IMG/VR virus record: IMGVR_UViG_3300012928_000001
Location: 1-64,000 of that record
Source: a virus
Strand: one strand, 5' to 3'
DNA length: 64,000 nucleotides
Shown: one piece after another, positions 22,474 to 29,787 of the stretch
Numbering within the stretch: position 1 is the stretch's first letter
Layout: each line of letters starts with the position of its first letter
Position numbers and translations under genes: made by a program
The notes under the pieces: model-generated
The model's database searches: none
What the model saw: the letters and a program-made list of their open reading frames with translations, nothing else
What the model was told of the DNA's origin: nothing

Positions 22474-22832
22474 GCATCTACCCCGCCGGGGCCAAGCTCA
22501 CCCGAGGAGAGCTCGCAGCGCTCCCCCTGGAGCGTCGCCGGGCCCTCGCGGTCGCGTGCCTCTCGTCGTGGCACATCGCCTCTCAGAACGCTTTGGAGCT
22601 GCTCCGTCTGTGCGTATATCGCAGCGAGCACGGCGTGAGTGTGGCGCTCATCGAGTCGGATCTACTGACCACCGAGACCCGCGCCGCGCAGGCCATGAAC
22701 ACGCTACAGCGATTCGAGCTTGTCCGGCTTGGGCCTCACCCCATACGGGGTTACCCGACTCTATGGGCGACCGAGGAAGGACAAGCCGTGTTCGAAGCGG
22801 TAGAGACAATCAAGGCAATCAGGAACTCATGA
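22470..22832 (+). CDS. Winged-helix-like paralogue
   Basis: 120 residues from GTG 22470 (GTGA overlap). ETRAAQAMNTLQRFELVRLG is the recognition-helix region; LWATEEGQAVFEAVETIKAIRNS is the wing and last helix. Confidence 0.8.
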   Translation: MSIYPAGAKLTRGELAALPLERRRALAVACLSSWHIASQNALELLRLCVYRSEHGVSVALIESDLLTTETRAAQAMNTLQRFELVRLGPHPIRGYPTLWATEEGQAVFEAVETIKAIRNS

Positions 22833-23143
22833 GCGCGCAAGCCTACACTGAGGAAGAGGCCAAACTGGCCGAGGTCTTGCTCGATTACCCTACAGCGATT
22901 GCGCTGTTCCGTGCGCTACTGGACAACCCGGGGGTTAGCGGTAGCGCCCTCGTGTTGACCGCCTATCACGGTCACCGCCGCGACATGGCGAAGCAAATCA
23001 TCGCCGCAGCTGAGTTCGGGCTCATCGAGCCGATCGACTCTTCCCAGGGCCTCGATTGGTACAAGAATCGATGGCGCATCACGACGAAGGGCTATCGTGT
23101 TTGGGACCTAGCGCTCATGCTTCGATCCGTGAGGGATGCATGA
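22829..23143 (+). CDS. Winged-helix-like paralogue
   Basis: 104 residues. AIALFRALLDNPGVSGSALV, RRDMAKQIIAAAEFGLIEPI, RWRITTKGYRVWDLALMLRSVRDA: three helices plus wing. Confidence 0.8.
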   Translation: MSAQAYTEEEAKLAEVLLDYPTAIALFRALLDNPGVSGSALVLTAYHGHRRDMAKQIIAAAEFGLIEPIDSSQGLDWYKNRWRITTKGYRVWDLALMLRSVRDA

Positions 23144-23451
23144 GGCCGAATCACGTCAACTTTGTTGAATACCTACTGCACGAGGGCCTTGTGTTCTCGG
23201 TGCTCGAAGCCATTGCACGGCCTCACTCTAAACCCCCGACAGGGACGCATATTGCAATAGCCTGCCGGACAACTAGCGTTCACGACAACACGAAAGTCGC
23301 AACCGCAATGGAAGGCGCCCAGCAGCTCGGGCTGATCACCCAAGTCGGTCCGCGTTCCTCGAATTGGTGGCGGCGCCGATGGGAGCTCACCGCGGAGGGG
23401 CGCGCCGCCTTCGAGGTTGCGGAGACCCTCCGCGCTGTGAGGGACGCATGA
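23140..23451 (+). CDS. Winged-helix-like paralogue
   Basis: 103 residues. VFSVLEAIARPHS, TKVATAMEGAQQLGLITQV, RRWELTAEGRAAFEVAETLRAVRDA. Ends in the same AVRDA pentad as a neighbour, which supports recent duplication. Confidence 0.8.
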   Translation: MRPNHVNFVEYLLHEGLVFSVLEAIARPHSKPPTGTHIAIACRTTSVHDNTKVATAMEGAQQLGLITQVGPRSSNWWRRRWELTAEGRAAFEVAETLRAVRDA

Positions 23452-23816
23452 TGCTTTGGACCATGCCCACTGACCCCCAAAAGTGCGCCTCGCTATCCAT
23501 CGCTGACGCGGTGACGCCGTGGCTCGACCAAGCGCGCGAGGGCTGGGCCCACGGGCACGACTTGACCGAGATCATCGCCCGGATGCCCTACACCCAAGCG
23601 CCGCGCGACGCGGACGATTTGCTCGTTTGGTGGCACCACAACGGTCTGGTCCGCCCGTCGGATCTCAGCTGCCCCACGACGTCACAACGCACGCTCGGTC
23701 ATGGGGGACGGCTCATGGGCTACGGCGGGAAGGGCAAGCCCAACGGAGAGCACCCACCGACGTGGCACCATTGGAAGATGTGCGGCCCTTTCTGGATTCG
23801 CGGATACTCCCCATGA
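23448..23816 (+). CDS. Unknown protein in the winged-helix gene run
   Basis: 122 residues. An early helix pair (SIADAVTPWLDQAREGWAHGHDLTEII) resembles the start of its paralogous neighbours. The C-terminal part is Gly/His/Trp-rich (GGKGKPNGEHPPTWHHWK) and lacks the wing signature. Overlaps both neighbours by 4 bases. Confidence 0.74.
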   Translation: MMLWTMPTDPQKCASLSIADAVTPWLDQAREGWAHGHDLTEIIARMPYTQAPRDADDLLVWWHHNGLVRPSDLSCPTTSQRTLGHGGRLMGYGGKGKPNGEHPPTWHHWKMCGPFWIRGYSP

Positions 23817-24154
23817 GCGATTACCCCTATACCGAAAAGGACGCAGAACTGGCCCGACAGATCGCAGCCGATGGGCCCATGTTGCGCACGCTCTTGAAGC
23901 TCGCGCAGCACGGGCCCGGCGAAGCGTGGGTTGCCCACGACCTCGCCCGGAGCTTGCGACACGTGCACGGCATAACCCAACAATGCCTCCACGGCGCACT
24001 CAATGAGCGGCTCGTGGTCTTTGACGACCGCGGCGAGAGCCGATGGTGGCGTCACCTGTGGACCATGACACGGCGGGGGCGCGCCATCACGGAGCTCGCC
24101 GGGACCCTCGCCGCCGTCTCGCAGGCTGCCCAGGATCAGCTCGATGGCCGATGA
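23813..24154 (+). CDS. Winged-helix-like paralogue
   Basis: 113 residues. MLRTLLKLAQHGPGEAWVAHDLARSL, TQQCLHGALNERLVVF, HLWTMTRRGRAITELAGTLAAVSQA with a short extra tail. Confidence 0.8.
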   Translation: MSDYPYTEKDAELARQIAADGPMLRTLLKLAQHGPGEAWVAHDLARSLRHVHGITQQCLHGALNERLVVFDDRGESRWWRHLWTMTRRGRAITELAGTLAAVSQAAQDQLDGR

Positions 24155-24461
24155 CTCCGAGCTCGCTCGCGCGAGCGAACTGCTCACCCGCACCAACCTG
24201 CACTACGCCGCATTCATGATGCGCATGCTTCGTGCGCTCAAAGAAAAGCCAGCATCTGCGTCTGACCTACAATACGAAGTGGTCTGTTCAGCTCGCACGA
24301 TTGAGGCGACGCTCAATAGCGCAGTCGGCTATGGGTTGATCGTTGGAACGGTCGCACACGTGTCGGTGTGCAATACGATCTACACGGTCTATGGGCTGAC
24401 CGACTTTGGTCGCACAGTTACTGAGCTCGCCGAGATGCTGATTGCTGTGACTCGCGCCTGA
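24144..24461 (+). CDS. Winged-helix-like paralogue
   Basis: 105 residues. FMMRMLRALKEKPASASDLQ, ARTIEATLNSAVGYGLIVG, TVYGLTDFGRTVTELAEMLIAVTRA. Its last codons contain the -35 of the next promoter. Confidence 0.8.
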   Translation: MADDSELARASELLTRTNLHYAAFMMRMLRALKEKPASASDLQYEVVCSARTIEATLNSAVGYGLIVGTVAHVSVCNTIYTVYGLTDFGRTVTELAEMLIAVTRA

Positions 24462-24481
24462 GATTGGCCTACGGTAGATCG
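24446..24481 (+). promoter_or_regulatory. Class B leaderless promoter
   Basis: TGTGAC 24446-24451 inside the upstream coding sequence, TACGGT 24470-24475, 6 bases to ATG 24482. Confidence 0.87.
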
Positions 24482-24757
24482 ATGCAAGACCACGACCCCT
24501 ACTCGACCCCGCGCTACTATGACGCTCTGCTGTCGGAAGACGACCGCCGCAAGCCGGTGCGCCCGCGCAAGCGGCCCGCTCGCCGCGAGCCCGAGCCCGC
24601 TCCCGAGCCCAACGCCTGGGAGAACGTGAAGGGTGGAGCGCTCAACTTGATCATCGGTTGCCTCGCCTTCGTGTTGGTGGTCGGGACCCTCGGCGCCGCC
24701 GCGGGCGTGGGGAACTACGCCTACACCGCGATCACTGGGGAGTGCTTCGGCCGATGA
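24482..24757 (+). CDS. Small membrane protein
   Basis: 91 residues. A basic, Pro/Arg-rich cytoplasmic half (KPVRPRKRPARREPEPAPEP), then one membrane helix (LNLIIGCLAFVLVVGTLGAA). Not recognised. Confidence 0.8.
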   Translation: MQDHDPYSTPRYYDALLSEDDRRKPVRPRKRPARREPEPAPEPNAWENVKGGALNLIIGCLAFVLVVGTLGAAAGVGNYAYTAITGECFGR

Positions 24758-25188
24758 CCGCTGAGGATCGCCCCTACAGCTCGACCTACCCGCATCCCAC
24801 GTGGGGCAAGTCGACGCTCACCCTGCAAGAGGGCCTCGATCTCGTCGAGTCCAACCCACGCGGCGTGATCGAGGCATGGCTAGAGCTGCTCGACGAGACG
24901 CCACAGAGCCAGCAAAGGGCCGGCGTCTTTGACTCCATCCGCGGCAGCGACGGGTGCACCCATTGCGCGATGGGCCTGCTGTACGCAGCCCTCGGCATCC
25001 CGAGCTGCAAACCGATGCTGACAATCGAGGTCAACGGGATGCTGCGCAGCTTCGGCATTCAGGTGTCCATCGTCATTCGGCACAACGACCGGTTGAACGC
25101 CCCATTCGACGGTTCCCGCTACGCGTCGGCCGCGGACTACATCCGCCGGCGCCTCGCCGTCTACGACAAAAAGCAGCTCCAGCAATGA
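24754..25188 (+). CDS. Unknown protein
   Basis: 144 residues. LTLQEGLDLVESNPRGVIEAWLELLDE helix, SDGCTHCAMGLLYAALGIPSC (Cys-rich helix), then a helix-rich end (ASAADYIRRRLAVYDKKQLQQ). Not recognised. Confidence 0.78.
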   Translation: MTAEDRPYSSTYPHPTWGKSTLTLQEGLDLVESNPRGVIEAWLELLDETPQSQQRAGVFDSIRGSDGCTHCAMGLLYAALGIPSCKPMLTIEVNGMLRSFGIQVSIVIRHNDRLNAPFDGSRYASAADYIRRRLAVYDKKQLQQ

Positions 25189-25691
25189 TCACTCATCGCT
25201 ATCTCTTTCTCGACATCGACGGAGTGCTCAACTCCTCGATCTACCACAATCGGGTCACGTTCCTGCGCAACGCAAAGTGGCCTGAGATCAACGGCGTGCC
25301 CGTCCGGCTGGAGCCGTCCAAGATCCCGCTGCTCAATCAGCTGGTCCATCCGAGTGTGCAGATTGTGCTGAGCTCGATGTGGCGAGTGAAGGGGCACGCG
25401 CAGGTCGAGTCGTGGCTCCGCCACCTGGGATTCACCGGCCGGCTCGTCGACGCGACCGCGCTCGACATCACCGACCCCCGCCGCTGCCGGGGAAAGGAGA
25501 TCGCCGCGTGGCTCAAAGCGGCGGGCCACGAAGAGCGCGACTGGGGCGGGGCCGTCCGCTTCGCATGCCTCGACGACGATCGCCGCATGGAACCCGTCCG
25601 GCCCCACTGGGTGCCCGTTGACAGCGTCGACGGGCTCACCGGTAACGACGTCGAAAAGGCCCTCAAACTTCTGGCCCTGGACAAGGTCTGA
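25185..25691 (+). CDS. HAD-superfamily phosphatase-like protein
   Basis: 168 residues. DIDGVLN at residues 10-16 is the HAD nucleophile motif I (DxDGVLN type). VLSSMWR at ~65-71 fits motif II, and FACLDDDRRM in the C-terminal third fits the acidic motif IV. It matches the group often called HAD hydrolases of the Swiss Army Knife RNA-repair type, where phage polynucleotide 5'/3' phosphatases belong. A nucleic-acid end-processing role is possible but not shown. Confidence 0.87.
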   Translation: MITHRYLFLDIDGVLNSSIYHNRVTFLRNAKWPEINGVPVRLEPSKIPLLNQLVHPSVQIVLSSMWRVKGHAQVESWLRHLGFTGRLVDATALDITDPRRCRGKEIAAWLKAAGHEERDWGGAVRFACLDDDRRMEPVRPHWVPVDSVDGLTGNDVEKALKLLALDKV

Positions 25692-25864
25692 TGCGGTTCT
25701 CTGAGGCTGAGGTGAGGGGTGCGGGAGCACTGCTCGGCGCTATCGCGTGTGCGTGTATCGCCGCGCATGCGTTCGAGAGTGGCGAATGGTCGTCTGGGAT
25801 CAACGCGACATTCGTGTGCCTGCTCTACGGTGCCTGCGCGGTGGCGTGGCATCGCAAGCTGTGA
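25691..25864 (+). CDS. Small membrane protein (57 residues)
   Basis: Begins MRFSEAEVRGAG and ends VAWHRKL. Two hydrophobic segments (GALLGAIACACIAAH and NATFVCLLYGACAVAW). Starts on the last base of the previous stop (TGATG). Its own stop is part of the next promoter -35. Possible holin or antiholin by size, without further support. Confidence 0.75.
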   Translation: MRFSEAEVRGAGALLGAIACACIAAHAFESGEWSSGINATFVCLLYGACAVAWHRKL

Positions 25865-25894
25865 CTCGCACACACGATTGGCCTACGGTAGATC
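25860..25894 (+). promoter_or_regulatory. Class B leaderless promoter
   Basis: TGTGAC 25860-25865 (containing the upstream TGA stop), TACGGT 25884-25889, 5 bases to GTG 25895. Confidence 0.87.
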
Positions 25895-26329
25895 GTGTCG
25901 CGGTCACCACCTGATCCAATCGGACAAGCGCTCGGGTTCATGGCCGTGTGGAACGGCCTTTTGTTCTCGTGGCGCCCGCAGCCCATGAACAAGTGGGCGG
26001 AGTTGGTGGCTGCTCCGCCCCTGCCATTGGACATCGATTTCACAACGCAACAGTGGGACCGGTGGGTGCATAATCACACCACTGGGATCTACATCGCGTT
26101 GACGGTGGTCGACACCATGCACCTGTGTACCGAGAAAATCGACTACGGCAGGTACGGCCCCAACGTCTGGCGATTGTCTGATAGGGGAATCGAGTTGGTA
26201 CGGGCCAACAATCTAGACGTGATTGCGGCGATCAAGCTGGACGGACGAGTCGGTAACAAGCCCCACTATGTTTGGGATTCGCGCTTGCAGTCATACGAGC
26301 TTTCACGGAGTGAACCGAAAGATGGATGA
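25895..26329 (+). CDS. Winged-helix-like paralogue (NxDVLAA subgroup)
   Basis: 144 residues from GTG 25895. NVWRLSDRGIELVRANNLDVIAAIKLDG is the wing and last helix in the form used by the 25-35 kb subgroup (N-x-D-V-x-A-A-I). A ~25-residue tail follows. Confidence 0.78.
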   Translation: MSRSPPDPIGQALGFMAVWNGLLFSWRPQPMNKWAELVAAPPLPLDIDFTTQQWDRWVHNHTTGIYIALTVVDTMHLCTEKIDYGRYGPNVWRLSDRGIELVRANNLDVIAAIKLDGRVGNKPHYVWDSRLQSYELSRSEPKDG

Positions 26330-26459
26330 TCACGGATACGAATGCGGAACGTGTGGCTACGTGCCCACCTACGAAGAGCTCCACAACGGCACGTGCCCGC
26401 AGTGCGAGCTGAATCGACAGATTGATCGCGCACGCGAGGAGACCGAGAATGGAGACTGA
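26322..26459 (+). CDS. Tiny zinc-ribbon protein (45 residues)
   Basis: MDDHGYECGTCGYVPTYEEL, then CPQCE: two C-x2-C knuckles 18 residues apart, a rubredoxin-like zinc knuckle, then a charged helix. Overlaps the genes on both sides. Confidence 0.75.
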   Translation: MDDHGYECGTCGYVPTYEELHNGTCPQCELNRQIDRAREETENGD

Positions 26460-26784
26460 GCCCGACGAGGAAATCGTTACGGTCGCCATGCCGGCGAGCA
26501 TGGCCCGACTCGTGGCGTCGCTACTACTAGCATTCGACCTGTACGAGGCGGCGGAGGGCTTCGCAGAAATGCAACGGCCGTGCATCTTCGTGAGCGCAGA
26601 CGTTTCGCCAGACCCGGATACAGAGTGTAGGGAATGGTTTATTCGCGCTCCCAAGAATACATTCGCGGTCGGTGACTTGGTCATGGTCCGTCGACGGGAT
26701 GGAAGCAACCCGGTGATCGTGCAGCTCACCGGCCTAGTGCGCACGCGTCGGCTGTACGAATGGTACACATTCGAGAACGTCTGA
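26449..26784 (+). CDS. Unknown protein, paralogue of the gene at 12.96 kb
   Basis: 111 residues from ATG 26449 with GAGGAG upstream. Shares SIIQDLL/RLVASLL helix, then W-F/L-V/I-R-x-P and GDxVxVxRRD with its paralogue. Here the basic C-terminal tail is missing. Confidence 0.78.
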   Translation: METEPDEEIVTVAMPASMARLVASLLLAFDLYEAAEGFAEMQRPCIFVSADVSPDPDTECREWFIRAPKNTFAVGDLVMVRRRDGSNPVIVQLTGLVRTRRLYEWYTFENV

Positions 26785-26785
26785 G

Positions 26786-27106
26786 ATGGCAAACACAACC
26801 GAAGTCAAGTGCATCGAGACCCTTACGCACAACGACGCTCTATTTGATCGTGAAGTGCTGCGCAAGCTGTCGGGATTCCAGCTGACCGCTACTGCGCTCA
26901 CGGCCTGCATGGATGAAGAGTTCCTAGACGCATTCTCCGCCGATGCTGTGATCGATGCTTTGGGCAACCTGCGCGTCCTCGGTCTGGTCCGACGTCGCGG
27001 TGACGAATACGTCGTGACGAAAAAGGGCAAGGCGGTGCTCGAGGTTGTGAACACGCTCTGTGCGGTGCGAAGCGCCGCCGAGACCTTGCCTGGGGGCTCG
27101 CTGTGA
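26786..27106 (+). CDS. Winged-helix-like paralogue
   Basis: 106 residues. VLRKLSGFQLTATALTAC, ADAVIDALGNLRVLGLVRRRG, EYVVTKKGKAVLEVVNTLCAVRSAAE. Confidence 0.8.
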   Translation: MANTTEVKCIETLTHNDALFDREVLRKLSGFQLTATALTACMDEEFLDAFSADAVIDALGNLRVLGLVRRRGDEYVVTKKGKAVLEVVNTLCAVRSAAETLPGGSL

Positions 27107-27537
27107 ACGTGGGTCGCGGCGATCCTCCGGGGCTTTGGCGTCGGATCAGCAGTACCCCGGTCGCGCTTGGGTTGCTGACTCCCGCTGATCGGTATTTCAC
27201 ATTTCCACGGACCGGTGAGCTACCTGCTCACGCCGGGGAGCTGCTAAAGTGCGCCCGAGATCCGTGGGATTGCGTTATCTGGCGTCGCGAGGAGAGTGGG
27301 GAGCTGCTAAAGTGCGCCCGAGATCCGTGGGATTGCGTTATCTGGCGTCGCGAGGAGAGTGGGGCCTATAACGTTTTGGTCTTCTTTGGCGACACGGAGC
27401 TCGTTCCTAGGTCGGCGCTGCGTTTGGCTCAGTGCGCCGAGCCTGATGTTTACGAGCTCACCGACGAAGCGCGGGCCGACGCCCTCGCGCAAAACTTCGA
27501 TGTCCTCGCCGCGGTTTTTCTTTCAGATGGCCTGTGA
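27103..27537 (+). CDS. Winged-helix-like paralogue with a fresh internal duplication
   Basis: 144 residues from GTG 27103 (GTGA overlap). A 21-residue block (ELLKCARDPWDCVIWRREESG) occurs twice in tandem, identical at DNA level. Then VYELTDEARADALAQNFDVLAAVFLSDGL closes the protein as in the NxDVLAA subgroup. Without the duplication it would be ~123 residues, the subgroup's usual size. Confidence 0.8.
   Translation: MNVGRGDPPGLWRRISSTPVALGLLTPADRYFTFPRTGELPAHAGELLKCARDPWDCVIWRREESGELLKCARDPWDCVIWRREESGAYNVLVFFGDTELVPRSALRLAQCAEPDVYELTDEARADALAQNFDVLAAVFLSDGL
27235..27360 (+). repeat. 63-bp perfect tandem duplication
   Basis: Units 27235-27297 and 27298-27360 are identical, followed by four more matching bases. 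63 is a multiple of 3, so the frame is kept. Confidence 0.98.
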
Positions 27538-27562
27538 CTCGCACCGCCGACCGGGCTACAGT
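27533..27562 (+). promoter_or_regulatory. Class B promoter driving a structured leader
   Basis: TGTGAC 27533-27538 (containing the upstream TGA stop), TACAGT 27557-27562. No ATG or GTG start follows at 5-9 bases; the transcript runs into the structured RNA. Confidence 0.82.
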
Positions 27563-27567
27563 AGATT

Positions 27568-27725
27568 GTCGCCGGTCGAGCAAACTGCGACCGTGGCCGA
27601 CCTACCTCCTAGGCTTGGGTTGGGTTCCAGCGGCCACGTAAGTCTCGGATTTCGATCCTCCTTCCAACACGACGCGTCCGAGACTAGAACGCTCCCGGGA
27701 ATGGTCCCGGGAGCGTTCACCTTTT
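27568..27725 (+). ncRNA. Structured leader RNA or small RNA 1
   Basis: About 158 nt from the expected transcription start to a strong terminator. Three stems are visible by eye: GTCGC/GCGAC (27568-27591), GTGGCC/GGCCAC (27594-27640), and AGTCTCGGA/TCCGAGACT (27642-27685). The terminator is a perfect 14-bp stem, GAACGCTCCCGGGA/TCCCGGGAGCGTTC (27687-27718), then ACCTTTT. An in-frame TTG at 27566 opens a 53-codon frame through the whole element, so a peptide cannot be excluded. Confidence 0.65.
27687..27725 (+). terminator. Terminator of structured RNA 1
   Basis: 14-bp perfect stem with ATGG loop, then ACCTTTT; it ends 16 bases before the next ATG. Confidence 0.9.
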
Positions 27726-27741
27726 GAGGGGACCAAAACAA

Positions 27742-28158
27742 ATGAACGCGTACACCATCCAAGAAATGATCTCATCTGCCGAAGTGCTGCAAGGGCTCAT
27801 GGTCACGCCTGGACGTGTCCTGCATTTGTGCACAGCCGGAATGGTCTCTGGCGAGCTTTGGGATTGTGCCCCGGTTCAACTTCGTCTCAACGACAGAACG
27901 TCTCTCGGTCAGGCCAGCCAAGCCATCGGGGGTGCTCCCTCCAAATGGACCTACATGGGGCCGGTGAGCGCGACTGTACTCGATGTGCTCGGCTTTTCTC
28001 CCGAGTCTGCGCCTCCCGGATTTGTCGCGGTGGAAAGCACGGTCCACGATATCGGACGCACCCGATTTCAGGGCCCGCTGTATGTGCTCACGGATGCTGG
28101 CCGACAACGTGCGCAAGAGCAGAACTTCGATACACTCGCGGCCGTGTTCCTAGCTTAG
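27742..28158 (+). CDS. Winged-helix-like paralogue (NxDVLAA subgroup)
   Basis: 138 residues from ATG 27742, with GAGGGG ~11 bases upstream. Ends PLYVLTDAGRQRAQEQNFDTLAAVFLA. Its only visible promoter is 200 bases upstream, across the structured RNA and its terminator, so expression probably depends on readthrough. Confidence 0.78.
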   Translation: MNAYTIQEMISSAEVLQGLMVTPGRVLHLCTAGMVSGELWDCAPVQLRLNDRTSLGQASQAIGGAPSKWTYMGPVSATVLDVLGFSPESAPPGFVAVESTVHDIGRTRFQGPLYVLTDAGRQRAQEQNFDTLAAVFLA

Positions 28159-28161
28159 GCC

Positions 28162-28198
28162 TGTGACCCGCACGCGCTTTCGGCCTACAGTAAAGCGC
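28162..28198 (+). promoter_or_regulatory. Class B leaderless promoter
   Basis: TGTGAC 28162-28167, TACAGT 28186-28191, 7 bases to ATG 28199. Confidence 0.87.
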
Positions 28199-28576
28199 AT
28201 GCGGACCATCATCCAAAAGCACACGATCATCGAGGTTCCCGGCAGGCCCTACGATCCGCACACGCTCAACGCGGAGATGATCGAGCGGTTCGCCGCGGAT
28301 CACAGCGACGACCCTGCACCGCTCTGGAAGCTGCGCATGATCGCCGGGTTCCCCATCGTGCTGGAGTGGCTCGCTAGGGTGCTCTCGCCAATCGTGGGCG
28401 CGTCGTGGCTGTACTTGATGGCGTATCCGCTGCTCCCGTGGTGGCTCGCGGGGGGCATGTTCGCGTTCGCAGCATGGCCGACCCTCACGGCGCACGTCGG
28501 GCTCATGGGCGAGCTTCGATCTCTCAAGACCATTCGCTACAGGACCCCTGAGGATGACGAAAAGTACGATCTATGA
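28199..28576 (+). CDS. Small integral membrane protein
   Basis: 125 residues. Charged N-terminus, then two or three hydrophobic segments (IVLEWLARVLSPIVGASWLYLMA, PLLPWWLAGGMFAFAAW) and a charged C-terminus. Not recognised. Confidence 0.8.
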   Translation: MRTIIQKHTIIEVPGRPYDPHTLNAEMIERFAADHSDDPAPLWKLRMIAGFPIVLEWLARVLSPIVGASWLYLMAYPLLPWWLAGGMFAFAAWPTLTAHVGLMGELRSLKTIRYRTPEDDEKYDL

Positions 28577-28967
28577 CCGTCTTTCAGCGCTGTTTTCGGA
28601 GGTTCACGATATCACCGCTGAAAGCGTAGACCTGTCGCACCCTTCTCCACGGGTTAGCGACCAACAACTCGTGCTCGGGATGCTGGCTTTGCCTGATACG
28701 GTGCTGCTAATGCTCGACACGCCGAAGCTGGACACCTGCCCTATTCGGCAAGAGATCGAGCCCACGTCGATGAGAGGCCCTTGGGGTTACGTGGACATCG
28801 CTAGGATTCCGCGCACGCTCGCGGAGCGCCTTGTCGATAGCGGGTACTTTCGAGGCAAAGAAGGCTTCGGGCGCTACCGGTTGCGCGCTAGCGTGCGCAG
28901 GTATTGTCGCCAGTATAACTACGATGTCCTCGCGTCGATCCGCTTGCAGGACCACCCCGATGGATGA
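28554..28967 (+). CDS. Winged-helix-like paralogue (NxDVLAA subgroup)
   Basis: 137 residues; overlaps the previous gene by 23 bases. Ends RYRLRASVRRYCRQYNYDVLASIRLQD. A ~45-residue N-terminal extension precedes the usual core. Confidence 0.76.
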   Translation: MTKSTIYDRLSALFSEVHDITAESVDLSHPSPRVSDQQLVLGMLALPDTVLLMLDTPKLDTCPIRQEIEPTSMRGPWGYVDIARIPRTLAERLVDSGYFRGKEGFGRYRLRASVRRYCRQYNYDVLASIRLQDHPDG

Positions 28968-29235
28968 GAAGAGCATCGCCCTCGGGCTACTCGCTAATCC
29001 GGCGCATCAGATTTTTGCGGGGTTCAGTTGGTGGCTCATCGCAAACGTCGAAACGAATACCACAGTTATGCGCATGTCCGATAGCCTATTTAAGGTACTT
29101 GGCGCCGACGGTTGGCTTGAGCGTGACGAGGAATACCGCGAAGTTTGGCGGCTCGCGCCGGAGCGGCGGGCCGAGCTCGTCGAGCAAAATCTTGACGTAC
29201 TGGCCACAGTTCACCTGATGCAGGATGTCGATTAG
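28960..29235 (+). CDS. Winged-helix-like paralogue (NxDVLAA subgroup)
   Basis: 91 residues. IALGLLANPAHQIFAGFSWW, DSLFKVLGADGWLERD, EVWRLAPERRAELVEQNLDVLATVHLMQD. A minimal-length member. Confidence 0.78.
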   Translation: MDEKSIALGLLANPAHQIFAGFSWWLIANVETNTTVMRMSDSLFKVLGADGWLERDEEYREVWRLAPERRAELVEQNLDVLATVHLMQDVD

Positions 29236-29618
29236 TGGATCATCTCAAATACCGGGGGTTCATGATAGCGCTTGGCCTACTAGCCAAGGGTGGGGGTGGG
29301 CGTATACGGTGCTCCGGTTCCGGCGATGTCGTGATTCTTCAACCGGCCGAAACGGGGGTCCACTGCCGTGCGCTCGCTCTCGCTACACGTGAAGTGTTTG
29401 CCGATCTGTGCGATAGCGGTTGCTTGTCTGAACTCGTCGCTAAACCTGGGGTGTACGTAATCACGGAGCATGGTAAGAAGCTGGCGCGCGAGCTCAATGC
29501 TGACATCGTCGCATTGCTCGCCAAGGAGTCGGCCGGCCAAACTATGCTCGAGTGCGGCGGACGTGCTTGGCCGCCGGAGTCGGAGGATCCGCCGGAGCCG
29601 GATCCCGATTTTCGGTGA
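29235..29618 (+). CDS. Winged-helix-like paralogue
   Basis: 127 residues from GTG 29235, on the last base of the previous TAG. VFADLCDSGCLSELVAKPGVYVITEHGKKLARELNADIVALLAKE is the core; an acidic Pro-rich tail follows. Confidence 0.76.
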   Translation: MDHLKYRGFMIALGLLAKGGGGRIRCSGSGDVVILQPAETGVHCRALALATREVFADLCDSGCLSELVAKPGVYVITEHGKKLARELNADIVALLAKESAGQTMLECGGRAWPPESEDPPEPDPDFR

Positions 29619-29623
29619 TCGCC

Positions 29624-29653
29624 TGTGACTCCCTCCGCCGTTCGGCCTACAGT
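29624..29653 (+). promoter_or_regulatory. Class B promoter driving a structured leader
   Basis: TGTGAC 29624-29629, TACAGT 29648-29653. No start codon at the usual distance. Confidence 0.8.
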
Positions 29654-29711
29654 ACATCGAGGGCGGCGCGGAACCTGTCTGCTCTGCGCTGACCTCACGG
29701 GGGTGAGAGTG

Positions 29712-29727
29712 TCTCTCTCTCTCTCTT
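29712..29727 (+). repeat. CT dinucleotide run
   Basis: Unbroken TC/CT repeats ending in TTT, in the loop of the GTGAGAG hairpin. Length variation here would change only the loop. Confidence 0.9.
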
Positions 29728-29744
29728 TCTCTCACTGCCCAACC

Positions 29745-29783
29745 GAGGGCCCGGGACGCCCCTCCCGGGCCCTCACCTATTTG
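29745..29783 (+). terminator. Terminator of structured RNA 3
   Basis: 12-bp perfect stem, CGCCCC loop, then ACCTATTTG; ends 4 bases before the next ATG. Confidence 0.75.
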
Positions 29784-29787
29784 AGCC

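Larger units (their letters stand above)
29660..29783 (+). ncRNA. Structured leader RNA or small RNA 3
   Basis: About 120 nt. Contains GTGAGAG/CTCTCAC enclosing a CT-dinucleotide run, a possible GGGC/GCCC closing stem, and a 12-bp terminator stem GAGGGCCCGGGA/TCCCGGGCCCTC followed by ACCTATTTG. Same plan as the elements at 27.57 and 38.21 kb. No credible reading frame. Confidence 0.6.
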
